Notes: generated from the letters alone by a model not told the origin. A DNA stretch of 64,000 bases from Kiritimatiellia bacterium (GCA_024694365.1 JAILJX010000040.1:1-64000); one strand, 5' to 3'; counted from the first letter of the stretch, positions 16,527 through 25,321 are shown. Program-made: numbers and translations.

Positions 16527-17344
16527 CGATAATCGGAAGCGGTCCCGCCGGGCTCTCCGCCGGGATCTACGCCGCGAGAGGCGGCGTGAAACCTGTCGTA
16601 TTGGAAGGGCTGGAGTCCGGAGGCCAACTGATGCAGACGCAGCACGTAGCGAACTATCCGGGTTTTCCCGGCGTCGCCAAGGGGCCGGACATAATAGCTG
16701 CGATCCGCAGGCAGGCCGAAGAGGCCGGAGTGGCGTTCGTGATGGATGCCGTAAAGTCCGTCGACTTTTCGGGAGGGACGAAAAAGCTGATGACTCTCAT
16801 GGGCGACACTATCGAGACCCAAGCCGTGATCATAGCGTCCGGGGCGGGGGTCACGAAGACGGATCTTCCCGGAGAGGCGAAATATTTCGGCCGCGGCATA
16901 AGCGCGTGCCTTACGTGCGACGGGGCGTTCTACGCCGGCAAAAGGGCTGTCGTCGTCGGGGAGGGGCCTGCATCCGCTGGGGCGAAGGTGTATCTCGAGC
17001 GCCTCGGCGCGACCGTCCCCGCAATCGTCAAGCCGTCGGATGCCGCGGAATTCACAGGCGACGGACCGAAGTTCACGGGCGTGAAGCTCAAGGACGGCAC
17101 TTCCGTCGCTGCGGACGGGGCGTTCCTGGTCACGGCCCGCACTCCGCAGACTTCGTTCGTCGCAGGCGCCCTGGAGCTTGACGCCAAGGGGCATGTTGTG
17201 ACGTCCGGAGGCGTGAAGACTGCCGTTCCCGGCGTGTTCGCCGCGGGGGACTGCGCGAGGCCGAAGCACAAACAGGCTGTGATCGCGGCCGGCGACGGCG
17301 CCCTCGCGGCGCTGGAGGCTTTGGAGTATCTGAGAACGCATTGA
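16514..17344 (+). CDS. Thioredoxin-reductase-like flavoprotein without NADPH motif
   Basis: The 276-residue protein has the FAD-binding motif IIGSGPAGLSAGIYAAR at the N-terminus, the redox-active disulphide in SACLTCDGAFY (CxxC), and the C-terminal FAD motif GVFAAGDCARPKHKQAV. It is about 35-40 residues shorter than usual thioredoxin reductases. Where the NADPH motif GGGxSAxEEA is expected it reads GEGPASAGAKV, and the HRRxxxR phosphate-binding segment is missing. Such enzymes (FFTR/DTR types) are known to use ferredoxin or unknown donors instead of NADPH. The GTG start at 16514 lies within the end of serS (13-bp overlap); translational coupling is likely. Confidence 0.82.
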   Translation: MQKLTIIGSGPAGLSAGIYAARGGVKPVVLEGLESGGQLMQTQHVANYPGFPGVAKGPDIIAAIRRQAEEAGVAFVMDAVKSVDFSGGTKKLMTLMGDTIETQAVIIASGAGVTKTDLPGEAKYFGRGISACLTCDGAFYAGKRAVVVGEGPASAGAKVYLERLGATVPAIVKPSDAAEFTGDGPKFTGVKLKDGTSVAADGAFLVTARTPQTSFVAGALELDAKGHVVTSGGVKTAVPGVFAAGDCARPKHKQAVIAAGDGALAALEALEYLRTH

Positions 17345-17372
17345 AGACAAAAACAAACCGGAGGCGTGGAAT

Positions 17373-18062
17373 ATGGCTGAATTGATAGTTGCCCTCGACG
17401 TGCAGTCGCGCGAAGAGGCCGTCGCAAGGGTCAAGACGATCGGCGATGCCGTCGGGTTCTACAAGATCGGGCTCGAGCTTTTCACGGCGGAGGGTCCGGA
17501 CGTGGTCAAGGCGGTCAAGGACCTCGGCAAAAAGGTCTTTCTCGATCTCAAATTCCATGACATTCCGAGAACCGTAGAAAGGTCCGTGCGCTCCGGCGGA
17601 AAGCTCGGCGTCGACCTCATGACGATCCATTCCGTAGGAGGCAAGGCGATGATCAAGGCCGCGGCGGACGCCGCCGCCGAATTCGGCGCTTCAGGGCCTA
17701 TGATTCTCGCCGTCACCGTTCTTACGTCTCTCGACCGCACGGATCTCGAGGACATCGGCATCAAGGGACGGGAGCCTGCGGACCAGGTTCTGGCCATGGC
17801 TTCGTTCGCCACGGCGAACGGCGCCCACGGGCTCGTGTGCTCGCCGAAGGAGGTAGGCGCGCTTTCGAAGGCGCTCCCCGCTGGCACGCTTTTCGTCACG
17901 CCGGGCGTGAGGCCTGCAGGCGCTGCCGCAGGCGACCAGAAGCGCGTGGCGACTCCGGCCGATGCGGTTAGGGATGGCGCGACGCATCTTGTCGTGGGCC
18001 GCCCGGTTCTCGCGGCCGAGGATCCCGCCGCCGCCGCGCGTGCGATTCTCGCGGAAATGTGA
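17373..18062 (+). CDS. pyrF: Orotidine-5'-phosphate decarboxylase
   Basis: The 229-residue TIM-barrel enzyme forms UMP from OMP. It shows ALDVQSREEA near the N-terminus, the catalytic KVFLDLKFHDIP motif (about 54-65), and the C-terminal phosphate-binding segment VTPGVRP and THLVVGRPVL. An ACCGGAGG site precedes the ATG by about 9 nt. The stop codon is fused with the -10 box of the ilvC promoter. Confidence 0.95.
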   Translation: MAELIVALDVQSREEAVARVKTIGDAVGFYKIGLELFTAEGPDVVKAVKDLGKKVFLDLKFHDIPRTVERSVRSGGKLGVDLMTIHSVGGKAMIKAAADAAAEFGASGPMILAVTVLTSLDRTDLEDIGIKGREPADQVLAMASFATANGAHGLVCSPKEVGALSKALPAGTLFVTPGVRPAGAAAGDQKRVATPADAVRDGATHLVVGRPVLAAEDPAAAARAILAEM

Positions 18063-18107
18063 TATAATACGTCCATAGGCTTCAAAACAAGAAGGAGCAA
18101 ACACAAA
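18063..18107 (+). promoter_or_regulatory. ilvC promoter
   Basis: TATAAT (18063-18068) begins at the base after the pyrF stop, reading TGATATAAT as before serS. The leader of about 33 nt carries GAAGGAG before the ATG at 18108. No attenuator-like peptide is visible. Confidence 0.5.
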
Positions 18108-19217
18108 ATGAAGATCAAGTTCGGCAAGGTGGCTGAAGACATAACGACGCGGAAGGAGTTTCCGCTCAAGAAGGCCCAGATGGTTCTCAAGGGCAAGACG
18201 ATTGCGGTTCTCGGGTACGGGATTCAGGGCCCCGGACAGGCTCTCAACATGCGCGACAACGGTTTCAACGTGATCGTCGGCCAGCGCAAGAACACCAAGG
18301 CCAACTCCAGCTGGTCGCGCGCGAAGAAAGACGGCTGGGTGGAGGGAAAGACTCTCTTCTCGCTCGAGGAGGCCGCCGAGAAGGGTGACATCATCATGAT
18401 GCTCGTTTCGGACGGCTCCGTCGGACAGGTCTGGAAGAAGATCGAGAAGTATGTGACCCCCGGCAAGTATCTCTACTTCTCGCACGGCTTCGGCTATGTC
18501 TACAACAAGCTTACGGGCATCAAGCCCGCCAAGGGCGTCGGCGTGATCATGGTCGCCCCGAAGGGTTCGGGTACGTCCGTCCGCCGCAACTTCCTCTCCG
18601 GCGCGGGCATCAACAGCTCCTACGCTTTCGAGCCCAACGGCATGAAGGCCAAGGATGTTGAAGACGTCACCAAGGCCATCGGAATCGCCGTCGGTTCGGG
18701 ATATCTCTTCCCGACGACCTTCAAGAACGAGGTCACGAGCGATCTCGTCGGCGAGCGCGGCATTCTCATGGGCGCGCTGGCGGGCGTCATGGAGGCGCAG
18801 TTCGAGACGCTCCGCGCAAACGGGCACAGTCCGTCCGAGGCGTTCAACGAGACTTGCGAGGAGCTTACCCAGTCGCTTATCCGCCTCGTCGACGAGAACG
18901 GGATGGATTGGATGTACGGCAACTGCTCCCAGACCGCCCAGCACGGCGCGCTCAAGTGGAGGCCGGTCTTCAAGAAGGCTACGCTTCCGGTCTTCAAGAA
19001 GCTCTACACGAGCGTGAAGACGATGAAGGAGGCGAAAGAGGTCATCCGCGACACCGGTTGCCCCGACTACAAGGAGAAGATGCTCGCGAAACTTAGCGAA
19101 CTCCACAACCACGAGATGTGGCTCGCCGGCGCAGCGGTCCGTTCGCTGCGTCCCCACGAGGCGGCCAAGGGCAATGCGGCCTCCGCCGGCTGGGGCGGAC
19201 GCAAGGTCGTGAAGTGA
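18108..19217 (+). CDS. ilvC: Ketol-acid reductoisomerase
   Basis: The 369-residue protein catalyses the second step of valine, leucine and isoleucine synthesis. The NADPH-binding motif is IAVLGYGIQGPGQALNMRDNG and metal-binding acidic residues appear in TSDLVGERGILMG and in the segment around EELTQSLIRLVDENGMDWM. The sequence and N-terminal extension resemble the Bacteroidetes-like single-domain subclass (about 350 residues). It is the only branched-chain gene here and has its own promoter. Confidence 0.93.
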   Translation: MKIKFGKVAEDITTRKEFPLKKAQMVLKGKTIAVLGYGIQGPGQALNMRDNGFNVIVGQRKNTKANSSWSRAKKDGWVEGKTLFSLEEAAEKGDIIMMLVSDGSVGQVWKKIEKYVTPGKYLYFSHGFGYVYNKLTGIKPAKGVGVIMVAPKGSGTSVRRNFLSGAGINSSYAFEPNGMKAKDVEDVTKAIGIAVGSGYLFPTTFKNEVTSDLVGERGILMGALAGVMEAQFETLRANGHSPSEAFNETCEELTQSLIRLVDENGMDWMYGNCSQTAQHGALKWRPVFKKATLPVFKKLYTSVKTMKEAKEVIRDTGCPDYKEKMLAKLSELHNHEMWLAGAAVRSLRPHEAAKGNAASAGWGGRKVVK

Positions 19218-19239
19218 AACAACTTCGCCGGATGTTCGC

Positions 19240-20466
19240 ATGACACATACATTCAAACATCTGACGGTGGCGTTGGCCGCGGGCGTTCTGTCGCTCGCGG
19301 CCTCCGCGGCTTCGACGGTCCGTCTTGTCCACGGCGGCGACTGGGACAAGGCGGGCAAGATCGTGAAGCGGACCCTCTCGGGCTCCAACTTCAAGTCGCT
19401 CGCCAAGGGGCGCTACGACGTGGAGTTCGTCGAGGAGAACGGCGACATGGAGAAGAAGAATCTCGGCTCCTGGTCGCTTCCCTGCATTTTCCTCATCTCC
19501 GGGAACGGAAACTGCTATTTCGTCCTGGAGAACGCCTCTTCGGGAACTTCTGCCGAGAGGTTTGCCGCCATTTTCAACAAGGCGGACGACATTCGCGAGG
19601 CTGCGGAAAAGAAGGGGTTCGGTACCGCCGACGATTGCGGAACGTTTCTCTACAAGATGGAGAAATATGTGGGCGGCCCGCGAAAGATCGTCTCGGACGG
19701 TTTCTATCCCGACATTTTCAAAAAGCTGAAGGAGCTCGATCCTTCCGACGAAACGGGATGGCAGCGCCATTTCACCCTCGGTCTTCCTCTGGACCGCTCC
19801 ACCAAGGCCGACGGGCTCGAGCTCGTCATCAAGGCGAACGGTTTCCGCGAAAAGAAGAACTTCCAGGAAGGCGAGGCGTTCATCGAATCGGAGAAGTCCC
19901 AGCCCCACAAGCGCCTCACCAAGGAGCAGAAGCAGGGGATACTCATGGCCCAGTTCGCCCTCCAACGCGACGACGCCTCCAAAAAGGACGAGTTGGACAA
20001 GATACTCGAGAAGGTCGCCGCATACGACGAGACGACTCTTTGGGGCACCGCCGCCCTCGGCTGGCTCAACATCCGCGGCAAGCCGCCGCTTTCCGTCTAC
20101 TGGGGCTGGCACAACGGCGATTTCAAGGGGCAGAATTTCTCCAAGAGCGTGAAGTACGGCGTCGATTGGGCTTTCCCGCTTGCGGGCAAATACAAAATCA
20201 AGTTCGTCAATTCCGCCGGAACTCCCGTTAAGATCGGCTCCATAACCCTCTACGCCGGAAAGGGCAAGTCGCGCAAGGCGGTCGCTTCGCTCAAGAATCC
20301 CGAGGTGGACGGCTCTTCGTACGTTTTCGAGATGAAGCTTCCCCGCGCTTACCGCGGAAAGATGACGTCCATGCTCGTGAAGGGCGATGCTCCGGCGGAT
20401 GGCGTCTCCAGCGGACAGATCCTCATCGAGCGACAGGTTCTGCGTCCGCGCAAAGAATTGAAGTGA
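19240..20466 (+). CDS. Secreted protein of unknown function
   Basis: The 408-residue protein starts with a signal peptide (about residues 1-24; hydrophobic LTVALAAGVLSLAASA, then AA-type cleavage). The mature part is lysine-rich and soluble. The middle (about 60-190) contains KGRYDVEFVEENGDMEKKNLG and a basic helical region; the C-terminal third (about 270-400) looks beta-rich and could be a jelly-roll or Ig-like domain (KYKIKFVNSAGTPVKIGSIT). I do not recognise a family. It lies between ilvC and the Kef-type antiporter, 4 bp before the latter, so cotranscription is likely. Confidence 0.75.
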   Translation: MTHTFKHLTVALAAGVLSLAASAASTVRLVHGGDWDKAGKIVKRTLSGSNFKSLAKGRYDVEFVEENGDMEKKNLGSWSLPCIFLISGNGNCYFVLENASSGTSAERFAAIFNKADDIREAAEKKGFGTADDCGTFLYKMEKYVGGPRKIVSDGFYPDIFKKLKELDPSDETGWQRHFTLGLPLDRSTKADGLELVIKANGFREKKNFQEGEAFIESEKSQPHKRLTKEQKQGILMAQFALQRDDASKKDELDKILEKVAAYDETTLWGTAALGWLNIRGKPPLSVYWGWHNGDFKGQNFSKSVKYGVDWAFPLAGKYKIKFVNSAGTPVKIGSITLYAGKGKSRKAVASLKNPEVDGSSYVFEMKLPRAYRGKMTSMLVKGDAPADGVSSGQILIERQVLRPRKELK

Positions 20467-20470
20467 TCCG

Positions 20471-22510
20471 ATGAACGAGGGCGCGTTTTTCAAGGACCTC
20501 GCGGTCATCATGGCTGTCGCGGGCGGGATGAGCCTTGTCTTTGCGCGCCTCAAATGGCCCAAGGTCTTCGGCTGCATCCTAGCCGGAATCCTCATGAGCG
20601 GCCACACTTTCGGCGGCGGACTCCTCGTCGAGGAGTCGAGCGTCCAGACCATCGGCCAGCTCGGCATCGTTTTCCTCATGTTTTCCATGGGGCTTGAGTT
20701 CTCGACTTCCGAGATGAAGAAGATCCGCAGCGTCGTCATACCCGTCGCCATCATAGACATTCTCCTGATGACGGGGATAGGGTATACGGTCGGACGCAAT
20801 CTCTTCGGCTGGTCGTCGATACCCTCTCTCTTCCTCGGCGTCGCCATATGCGATTCGGCGACCACTCTTCTCGCCAAGATCATCGGCGAATTGGGCTGGA
20901 ACAGGAAGCCCTTCGTCAAATACGTGATGGGCGCGTCGGTCTGCGAGGACATCGTCTGCGTGGGCGCGATCGCCCTCGTCACCGGTTTTGCGACGGGCCA
21001 TGTCTCGTTCGCCGCGGCCGCGAGATCGCTCGGGGGGCTCGGCGTGTTCTTTCTCGTGACCCTCGTCGTGGGCTTCGTCATCGTGCCTCGGCTTCTTAAG
21101 TCCATCATGAAGCGGTGCGACGACGAGGTTCTTTTGCTGACGATGCTCGGCTGCTGCTTTCTCGTTTCGTGGATCGCCTGGCAATTCGAGTTCTCCCTCG
21201 CCCTCGGCGCTTTCCTTGTCGGAATCGTCGGCTCGACGAGCGAGGCGAGATACAAGCTCGGCAAGCTCTTCGAGCCCCTGAAGGCGATGTTCGCCGCGGT
21301 GTTTTTCGTTTCCGTCGGCCTCCTCGTCGATCCTTCGCAGTGGCTCGCCAACCGCTGGGAGATACTCCTGCTGACGCTTGTCGTGGTCTTGGGGAAGTTC
21401 TTCAACTGCACTCTCGGAGCGCTTCTCGCCGGGGAAGACTTCAAGTCCTCCGTCCAGATCGGACTCTCCCTTGCGCAGATCGGCGAGTTCGCCTTCATGG
21501 TCGCCATGCTCTACGTGACCCTTACCCACGACACGGGAACCCCGATGTACCAGATCGTGGTCGCCGTATCGATCTTCTCGACGCTCCTCAACCCGCTGCT
21601 GATACGGATATCCGACACCGCCGGCGAATGGCTCGCGGCGAAGCGTCCGAAGCGCCTCGAGGCCGCGATGGAGGGCTACCGCGCCCTTGTCATGAGGTTC
21701 AAGGCGAATTCCGGCCGTCCTTCAGCAGCCATGCGGGTCGTCCGCGCAAACGCCACCGTGATCGCGCTCATAGCGATCCTCAACTTCGCCGTCGCGTTCG
21801 TGTGCTCTCTCATGAACGGACGCATCTGGGGGCGCCCTGCCGGATTCTTCAACTGCCACAAAGGATTTTTCTTCTCCCTGATAGTCAATCTTTTCATGGT
21901 CGCCGGGCTCGCGCCATCCGTGAAATCCGCCGCCCATCTCGGCGATGCTTTCGCGCGCGTGCTTGCCGGCGGACGCGAGGCCGCGTGGATGCAGCCTCTG
22001 CGCGGAACGGTGCGCCTTTTCGCCGTCGTCTCCGCGGGCGCGTTCTGGTTCCTCCAGCTTTCGGTCGTGAACGCCAACCTCCATCCCGAGGAGACCTGGG
22101 CGCAGTTCCTCATCCTCGGCCTCATGATCCTCGCCGCGGTGCTCGGATGGCGCTTCTTCCTGAAAAGCGCCGTGCGCGCGGGCAAGCGCCTCACCGAGGC
22201 GATGAACGCCGACGAACGCCTCCGCAACTTCACCCACGAAGTTCCCGACAACCCCCTCGTCCTCACCGTCCCCGCGGAGAACGTCCACCAGATCATGGTC
22301 CCCGATCTTTCGCCTGCGATAGGCCTTTCGGTCGCACAGCTTGGAATCCGCGCAAAGACCGGCGCCAACATCATCCGTGTGAACAGGGACGGAAAACTTC
22401 ACCGCAACACGGGGCCTGACTGGGTCTTCCGCGCCGGCGATCTCGTCGTCGCCTACGGAGACGGATCCCAGATCGCCGCGCTCAAGGACCTCTTCGGAGT
22501 GGTGTCCTGA
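20471..22510 (+). CDS. Kef-type cation/proton antiporter with TrkA-C domain
   Basis: The 679-residue protein has a CPA2-type exchanger domain of about 12-13 helices (residues 1-400; note LGIVFLMFSMGLEFS, GVAICDSATTLLAKIIGELG and FEFSLALGAFLVGI), additional hydrophobic segments (about 425-560), and a C-terminal TrkA_C/RCK-C domain (about 590-679, with NIIRVNRDGKLHRNTGPDWV and GDLVVAYGDG). Family members exchange K+ or Na+ for protons and are gated through the RCK domain. There is no complete RCK-N (Rossmann) domain, so gating differs from classic KefC. Confidence 0.85.
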   Translation: MNEGAFFKDLAVIMAVAGGMSLVFARLKWPKVFGCILAGILMSGHTFGGGLLVEESSVQTIGQLGIVFLMFSMGLEFSTSEMKKIRSVVIPVAIIDILLMTGIGYTVGRNLFGWSSIPSLFLGVAICDSATTLLAKIIGELGWNRKPFVKYVMGASVCEDIVCVGAIALVTGFATGHVSFAAAARSLGGLGVFFLVTLVVGFVIVPRLLKSIMKRCDDEVLLLTMLGCCFLVSWIAWQFEFSLALGAFLVGIVGSTSEARYKLGKLFEPLKAMFAAVFFVSVGLLVDPSQWLANRWEILLLTLVVVLGKFFNCTLGALLAGEDFKSSVQIGLSLAQIGEFAFMVAMLYVTLTHDTGTPMYQIVVAVSIFSTLLNPLLIRISDTAGEWLAAKRPKRLEAAMEGYRALVMRFKANSGRPSAAMRVVRANATVIALIAILNFAVAFVCSLMNGRIWGRPAGFFNCHKGFFFSLIVNLFMVAGLAPSVKSAAHLGDAFARVLAGGREAAWMQPLRGTVRLFAVVSAGAFWFLQLSVVNANLHPEETWAQFLILGLMILAAVLGWRFFLKSAVRAGKRLTEAMNADERLRNFTHEVPDNPLVLTVPAENVHQIMVPDLSPAIGLSVAQLGIRAKTGANIIRVNRDGKLHRNTGPDWVFRAGDLVVAYGDGSQIAALKDLFGVVS

Positions 22511-22575
22511 TTGGGTTTGCCGTTTCAGGACGTTCCGCCGCTATTGATTTTATTGAACTTTTTTCATTTACCCCC

Positions 22576-22604
22576 TTGCAAACGCCAGTAAATATTGGTA
22601 TATT
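22576..22604 (+). promoter_or_regulatory. Promoter of the HU gene
   Basis: A -35 box TTGCAA (22576-22581) and an extended -10 TTGGTATATT (hexamer TATATT 22599-22604) are spaced 17 bp apart. The leader is about 45 nt and carries AAAAGGA before the ATG at 22658. Confidence 0.6.
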
Positions 22605-22657
22605 ATAACCAAACTTGAGACGGATGGTCCGTCGCAAGACAAAAGGATCAAACTAAA

Positions 22658-22960
22658 ATGGCTAAGAAAGAAGTCGTCCCGACCACCAAGAGTGGCATCA
22701 TGGCCGCCCTCGCCGAAGCTGGCGAGATCAGCAAGAAGCAGGCTGTCGCAGTTTACGACAGGCTCGTCGATATTGCGATCAAGGGCGCAAAGCAGGAAGA
22801 GAAGGGTCTCACGCTGCCGGGAATCGGCAAGGTGAAGCTCGTCAAGCGTCCCGCGCGCATGGGCCGCAATCCCGCGACCGGCGAGACGATCAAGATCAAG
22901 GCCAAGAAGGTCGTCAAGATCCTCGCGTGCAAGGCGTTCAAGGACGCGATCCTCGGCTGA
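22658..22960 (+). CDS. HU/IHF-family DNA-binding protein
   Basis: The 100-residue protein bends and compacts DNA as a dimer. It contains the helical dimerisation region and the beta-arm segment around KLVKRPARMGRNPATGETIKI, where the Arg-Asn-Pro tip that inserts into the minor groove is conserved. The N-terminus carries a short extension (AKKEVVPTTKSG), slightly longer than E. coli HU. It is a single gene with its own promoter and terminator. Confidence 0.93.
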   Translation: MAKKEVVPTTKSGIMAALAEAGEISKKQAVAVYDRLVDIAIKGAKQEEKGLTLPGIGKVKLVKRPARMGRNPATGETIKIKAKKVVKILACKAFKDAILG

Positions 22961-22983
22961 GGCCGCGCAGCTTTTGACTGTGG

Positions 22984-23013
22984 AAGGCGCGGCGTTTGCC
23001 GCGCCTTTTCTTT
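22984..23013 (+). terminator. Intrinsic terminator after the HU gene
   Basis: A 10-bp GC-rich stem (AAGGCGCGGC at 22984-22993 with GCCGCGCCTT at 22998-23007) and a 4-nt loop are followed by TTTCTTT. Confidence 0.8.
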
Positions 23014-23037
23014 GGATTCCTTTTCATCCCGCTTTCG

Positions 23038-23877
23038 ATGGACAAGCCGGACCACAACCGCCAGCCCAAAGCCGCCGTGATCAACGATTTCACGAGTTTC
23101 GGCCGCTGCTCGCTCGCAGTGTCACTCCCCATCCTTTCCGCGATGAAGGTTCAGTGCTGCGCCGTCCCGACCGCCATCTTCACCAACCATACCGGCTTTC
23201 CGCACTTCTCCTGGCGCGACTGCACCGACCGCCTCGACGACTACATACGCGATTGGCGCGCCACTGGGCTATCCTTCGACGCCATATCGTCCGGCTTTCT
23301 CGGCTCCGCGCGCCAGGTGAATTTCGTCAAACGCTTCGTCGAGGAGTTTCGCGGCGAGACGTCCATCGTCGTCGCCGACCCCGTCATGGGCGACGGCGGC
23401 ATGCTCTATCCGACATACGACAGGACTCTCGCGGAGTCGATGCGCCTGCTCCTTTCTTTCGCGGACGTCCTCACCCCGAACCTTACCGAGGCTTGCGTTC
23501 TCGCCGGCGTCCCCTACGATCCGTCGATTTCAGACAAGGCCCTCGCTTCTCTCGGAGAAAAGCTGCTCGACGGCCATGCCGACCGCGCGGTGATCTCCGG
23601 CGTCGTGCGCGGAGACCTGATCGTCAACACAGTCTGCGAACGCGGACGTGACACCGTTTTCATCAAGACTCCGAAGATCGGCCCCGACCGCAGCGGGACG
23701 GGGGACGTCTTTTCCGCCGTGATCACAGGTGCGCTCGTGCGGGGTTCCCGCTTCCCGGAGGCGGTTCGCCTCGCCGCCGATTTCACCGGCAAGGCCGTCG
23801 CCCGCACCGTCGAACTCGGACTCCCCGCCACGGATGGACTGGCCATCGAGGAAGTCCTGGGGGAACTCGCGAAATGA
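23038..23877 (+). CDS. pdxY: Pyridoxal/pyridoxamine kinase
   Basis: The 279-residue ribokinase-fold protein should phosphorylate vitamin B6 vitamers to pyridoxal 5'-phosphate. It shows AVINDFTSFGRCSLAVSLPILSAM, the TAIFTNHTGF segment, VVADPVMGDGGMLYPTYD and the anion hole/catalytic motif RSGTGDVFSAVITGAL, all typical of PdxY/PdxK. I chose the ATG at 23038 because an earlier in-frame ATG lies within the terminator of the HU gene. The stop overlaps the start of the radical SAM gene. Confidence 0.88.
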   Translation: MDKPDHNRQPKAAVINDFTSFGRCSLAVSLPILSAMKVQCCAVPTAIFTNHTGFPHFSWRDCTDRLDDYIRDWRATGLSFDAISSGFLGSARQVNFVKRFVEEFRGETSIVVADPVMGDGGMLYPTYDRTLAESMRLLLSFADVLTPNLTEACVLAGVPYDPSISDKALASLGEKLLDGHADRAVISGVVRGDLIVNTVCERGRDTVFIKTPKIGPDRSGTGDVFSAVITGALVRGSRFPEAVRLAADFTGKAVARTVELGLPATDGLAIEEVLGELAK

Positions 23878-24488
23878 TGACAATAACCTACATCGTCAAG
23901 AACGCCGTCTACGTAAACCTCACCAACCGCTGCCCCTGCGCATGCACGTTCTGCCTGAGGGCCAACGGACCCGGCGTCTACGGTTCCGGTCCTCTCTGGC
24001 TCGACAGGGAGCCGACTCTCGCCGAGGCGATCGCGTCCGTCGACTCGTGCGATTTCTCCCGCTACCGCGAGCTCGTCTTCTGCGGCTACGGCGAGCCGAC
24101 GGAGCGTCTCGACGATCTTCTCGAAATCGCCAGGCACGTCCGCAAGACTTATCCCCGCGTGAAGATACGCGTGAACACCAACGGACTTTCTGACCTCATC
24201 GCCGGCGAGTCCACGGCCCATCGTTTCGGGGGCCTTGTGGACGTTCTCTCCATAAGCCTGAACACTCCGGATCCTGCCGAATACCTCGCCGTATGCCGTC
24301 CCCGCTTCGGGGAAGCCGCATATCCCGCTCTCCTCGCCTTCGCGAAGGAGGCACGCAGATACGTCCCCGATGTCGTGATGACTGTCGTCGGCGAACCGGT
24401 CACGTCGAAGGAGAAGCAGGAGCGCTGCCGGGAGATATGCGAATCCCTCGGCGTGCGCCTGCGCGTGCGTCCGTACGAAACCCCTTGA
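23874..24488 (+). CDS. TatD-associated-type radical SAM protein
   Basis: The 204-residue protein has the radical SAM cluster motif CPCACTFC (CxxxCxxC, near residue 19), the VFCGYGEPTERL segment, RVNTNG and DVLSISLNTPDPAEYLAVCRP. The pattern, short length and ending VRLRVRPYET match the radical SAM family often encoded next to TatD-type nucleases, whose substrate is unknown. Here its partner is the pyridoxal kinase gene, with a 4-bp overlap, and no TatD gene is in the window. Confidence 0.83.
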   Translation: MMTITYIVKNAVYVNLTNRCPCACTFCLRANGPGVYGSGPLWLDREPTLAEAIASVDSCDFSRYRELVFCGYGEPTERLDDLLEIARHVRKTYPRVKIRVNTNGLSDLIAGESTAHRFGGLVDVLSISLNTPDPAEYLAVCRPRFGEAAYPALLAFAKEARRYVPDVVMTVVGEPVTSKEKQERCREICESLGVRLRVRPYETP

Positions 24489-24541
24489 TTCCGCGCTGAC
24501 GCCCCGGCGCTCCGGATGTTTTTCGCCGCTTTCCCGCTGTT

Positions 24542-24573
24542 GCAATATTGCGGGAAATGCGGTACAATATTGT
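24542..24573 (+). promoter_or_regulatory. Twin CAATATTG palindromes with -10 box of the recombinase gene
   Basis: Two 10-bp perfect palindromes share the core CAATATTG: GCAATATTGC (24542-24551) and ACAATATTGT (24564-24573). Their centres are 22 bp apart, two helical turns. The second contains the -10 box TACAAT (24563-24568). They could be operator half-sites for autoregulation or recombinase binding sites. Confidence 0.5.
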
Positions 24574-24595
24574 CGTGACAAGGAGATTCTCGAGG

Positions 24596-25261
24596 ATGTC
24601 GAAAGCAGAAAAAAATACGGCGGCGGGCAGAAAAGATGCGGCGGCGGGCAGGACGTTCGGGTACGCAAGGGTGTCGAGCAGCGACCAGAATTGCGCACGC
24701 CAGATTGCGGCGCTCTGCGCAGCCGGGGTCGAAAAAAGTTCCATATTCGTGGACCACAAGAGCGGACGCGACTTCGACCGCCCCGCATGGAAGAAAATGA
24801 GGCGCATTCTCAGGCAGGGGGACCTGCTTGTCATGCAGACTCTCGACAGGTTCGGCAGAAGCTACGACTACATGGTGGACGAATGGCAGAATCTCGTAAA
24901 CCGCAAAGGCGTCGACATCAGAATCCTGGACATGCCGATCCTCGACACGCGGCAAGGCATCGGCAACCTCACCGGAAAATTCATTTTCGACATCGTCCTC
25001 AGGCTTCTTTCCTATCTTGCCGAGACGGAGCGGACCAACATACGCGAGCGCCAACGGCAGGGCATCGCGATCGCGCGCAGCAAAGGCGTCGTCTTCGGGC
25101 GCCCGCGCATCAAGCTTACGCCCGAACGCCGCAAATACCTCGCCGACGCCAAAGCCGGGCGCATGGAAGTCGGAATGGCCGCGGCCGCGTGCAAAGTCTC
25201 CATGTCGACAATGCGTAGGTGGATGAATGTCACCATCCCGCCCGTGAAAGGGGGCGGCTGA
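24596..25261 (+). CDS. Serine recombinase (resolvase/invertase family)
   Basis: The 221-residue protein has the catalytic domain of small serine recombinases: FGYARVSSSDQN with the nucleophilic Ser, the LVMQTLDRFGRSYDYM motif with catalytic Arg, and the long E helix AETERTNIRERQRQGIAIARSKG, followed by a C-terminal HTH (KLTPERRKYLADAKAGRMEV...SMSTMRRW). The ATG at 24596 has an AAGGAG site 10 nt upstream; an in-frame GTG at 24575, 6 nt after the -10 box, is an alternative leaderless start. It is isolated, with no transposase or invertible segment evident, so its target is unknown. Confidence 0.87.
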   Translation: MSKAEKNTAAGRKDAAAGRTFGYARVSSSDQNCARQIAALCAAGVEKSSIFVDHKSGRDFDRPAWKKMRRILRQGDLLVMQTLDRFGRSYDYMVDEWQNLVNRKGVDIRILDMPILDTRQGIGNLTGKFIFDIVLRLLSYLAETERTNIRERQRQGIAIARSKGVVFGRPRIKLTPERRKYLADAKAGRMEVGMAAAACKVSMSTMRRWMNVTIPPVKGGG

Positions 25262-25308
25262 CCGGCGCACTGTCCTTTCGGGCAGTGGCGCGAAGTGCGC
25301 CGATATGG

Positions 25309-25321
25309 TAGAATGGCCGCC
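25309..25321 (+). promoter_or_regulatory. -10 element of xylanase gene (leaderless)
   Basis: An extended -10 TGGTAGAAT (hexamer TAGAAT 25309-25314) is followed after 7 nt by the ATG at 25322, with no Shine-Dalgarno site. Confidence 0.5.

Noticed and set aside
18063..18107. Leader-peptide attenuator for ilvC
   Set aside because: The leader is only about 33 nt and has no run of Val/Leu/Ile codons or hairpin.
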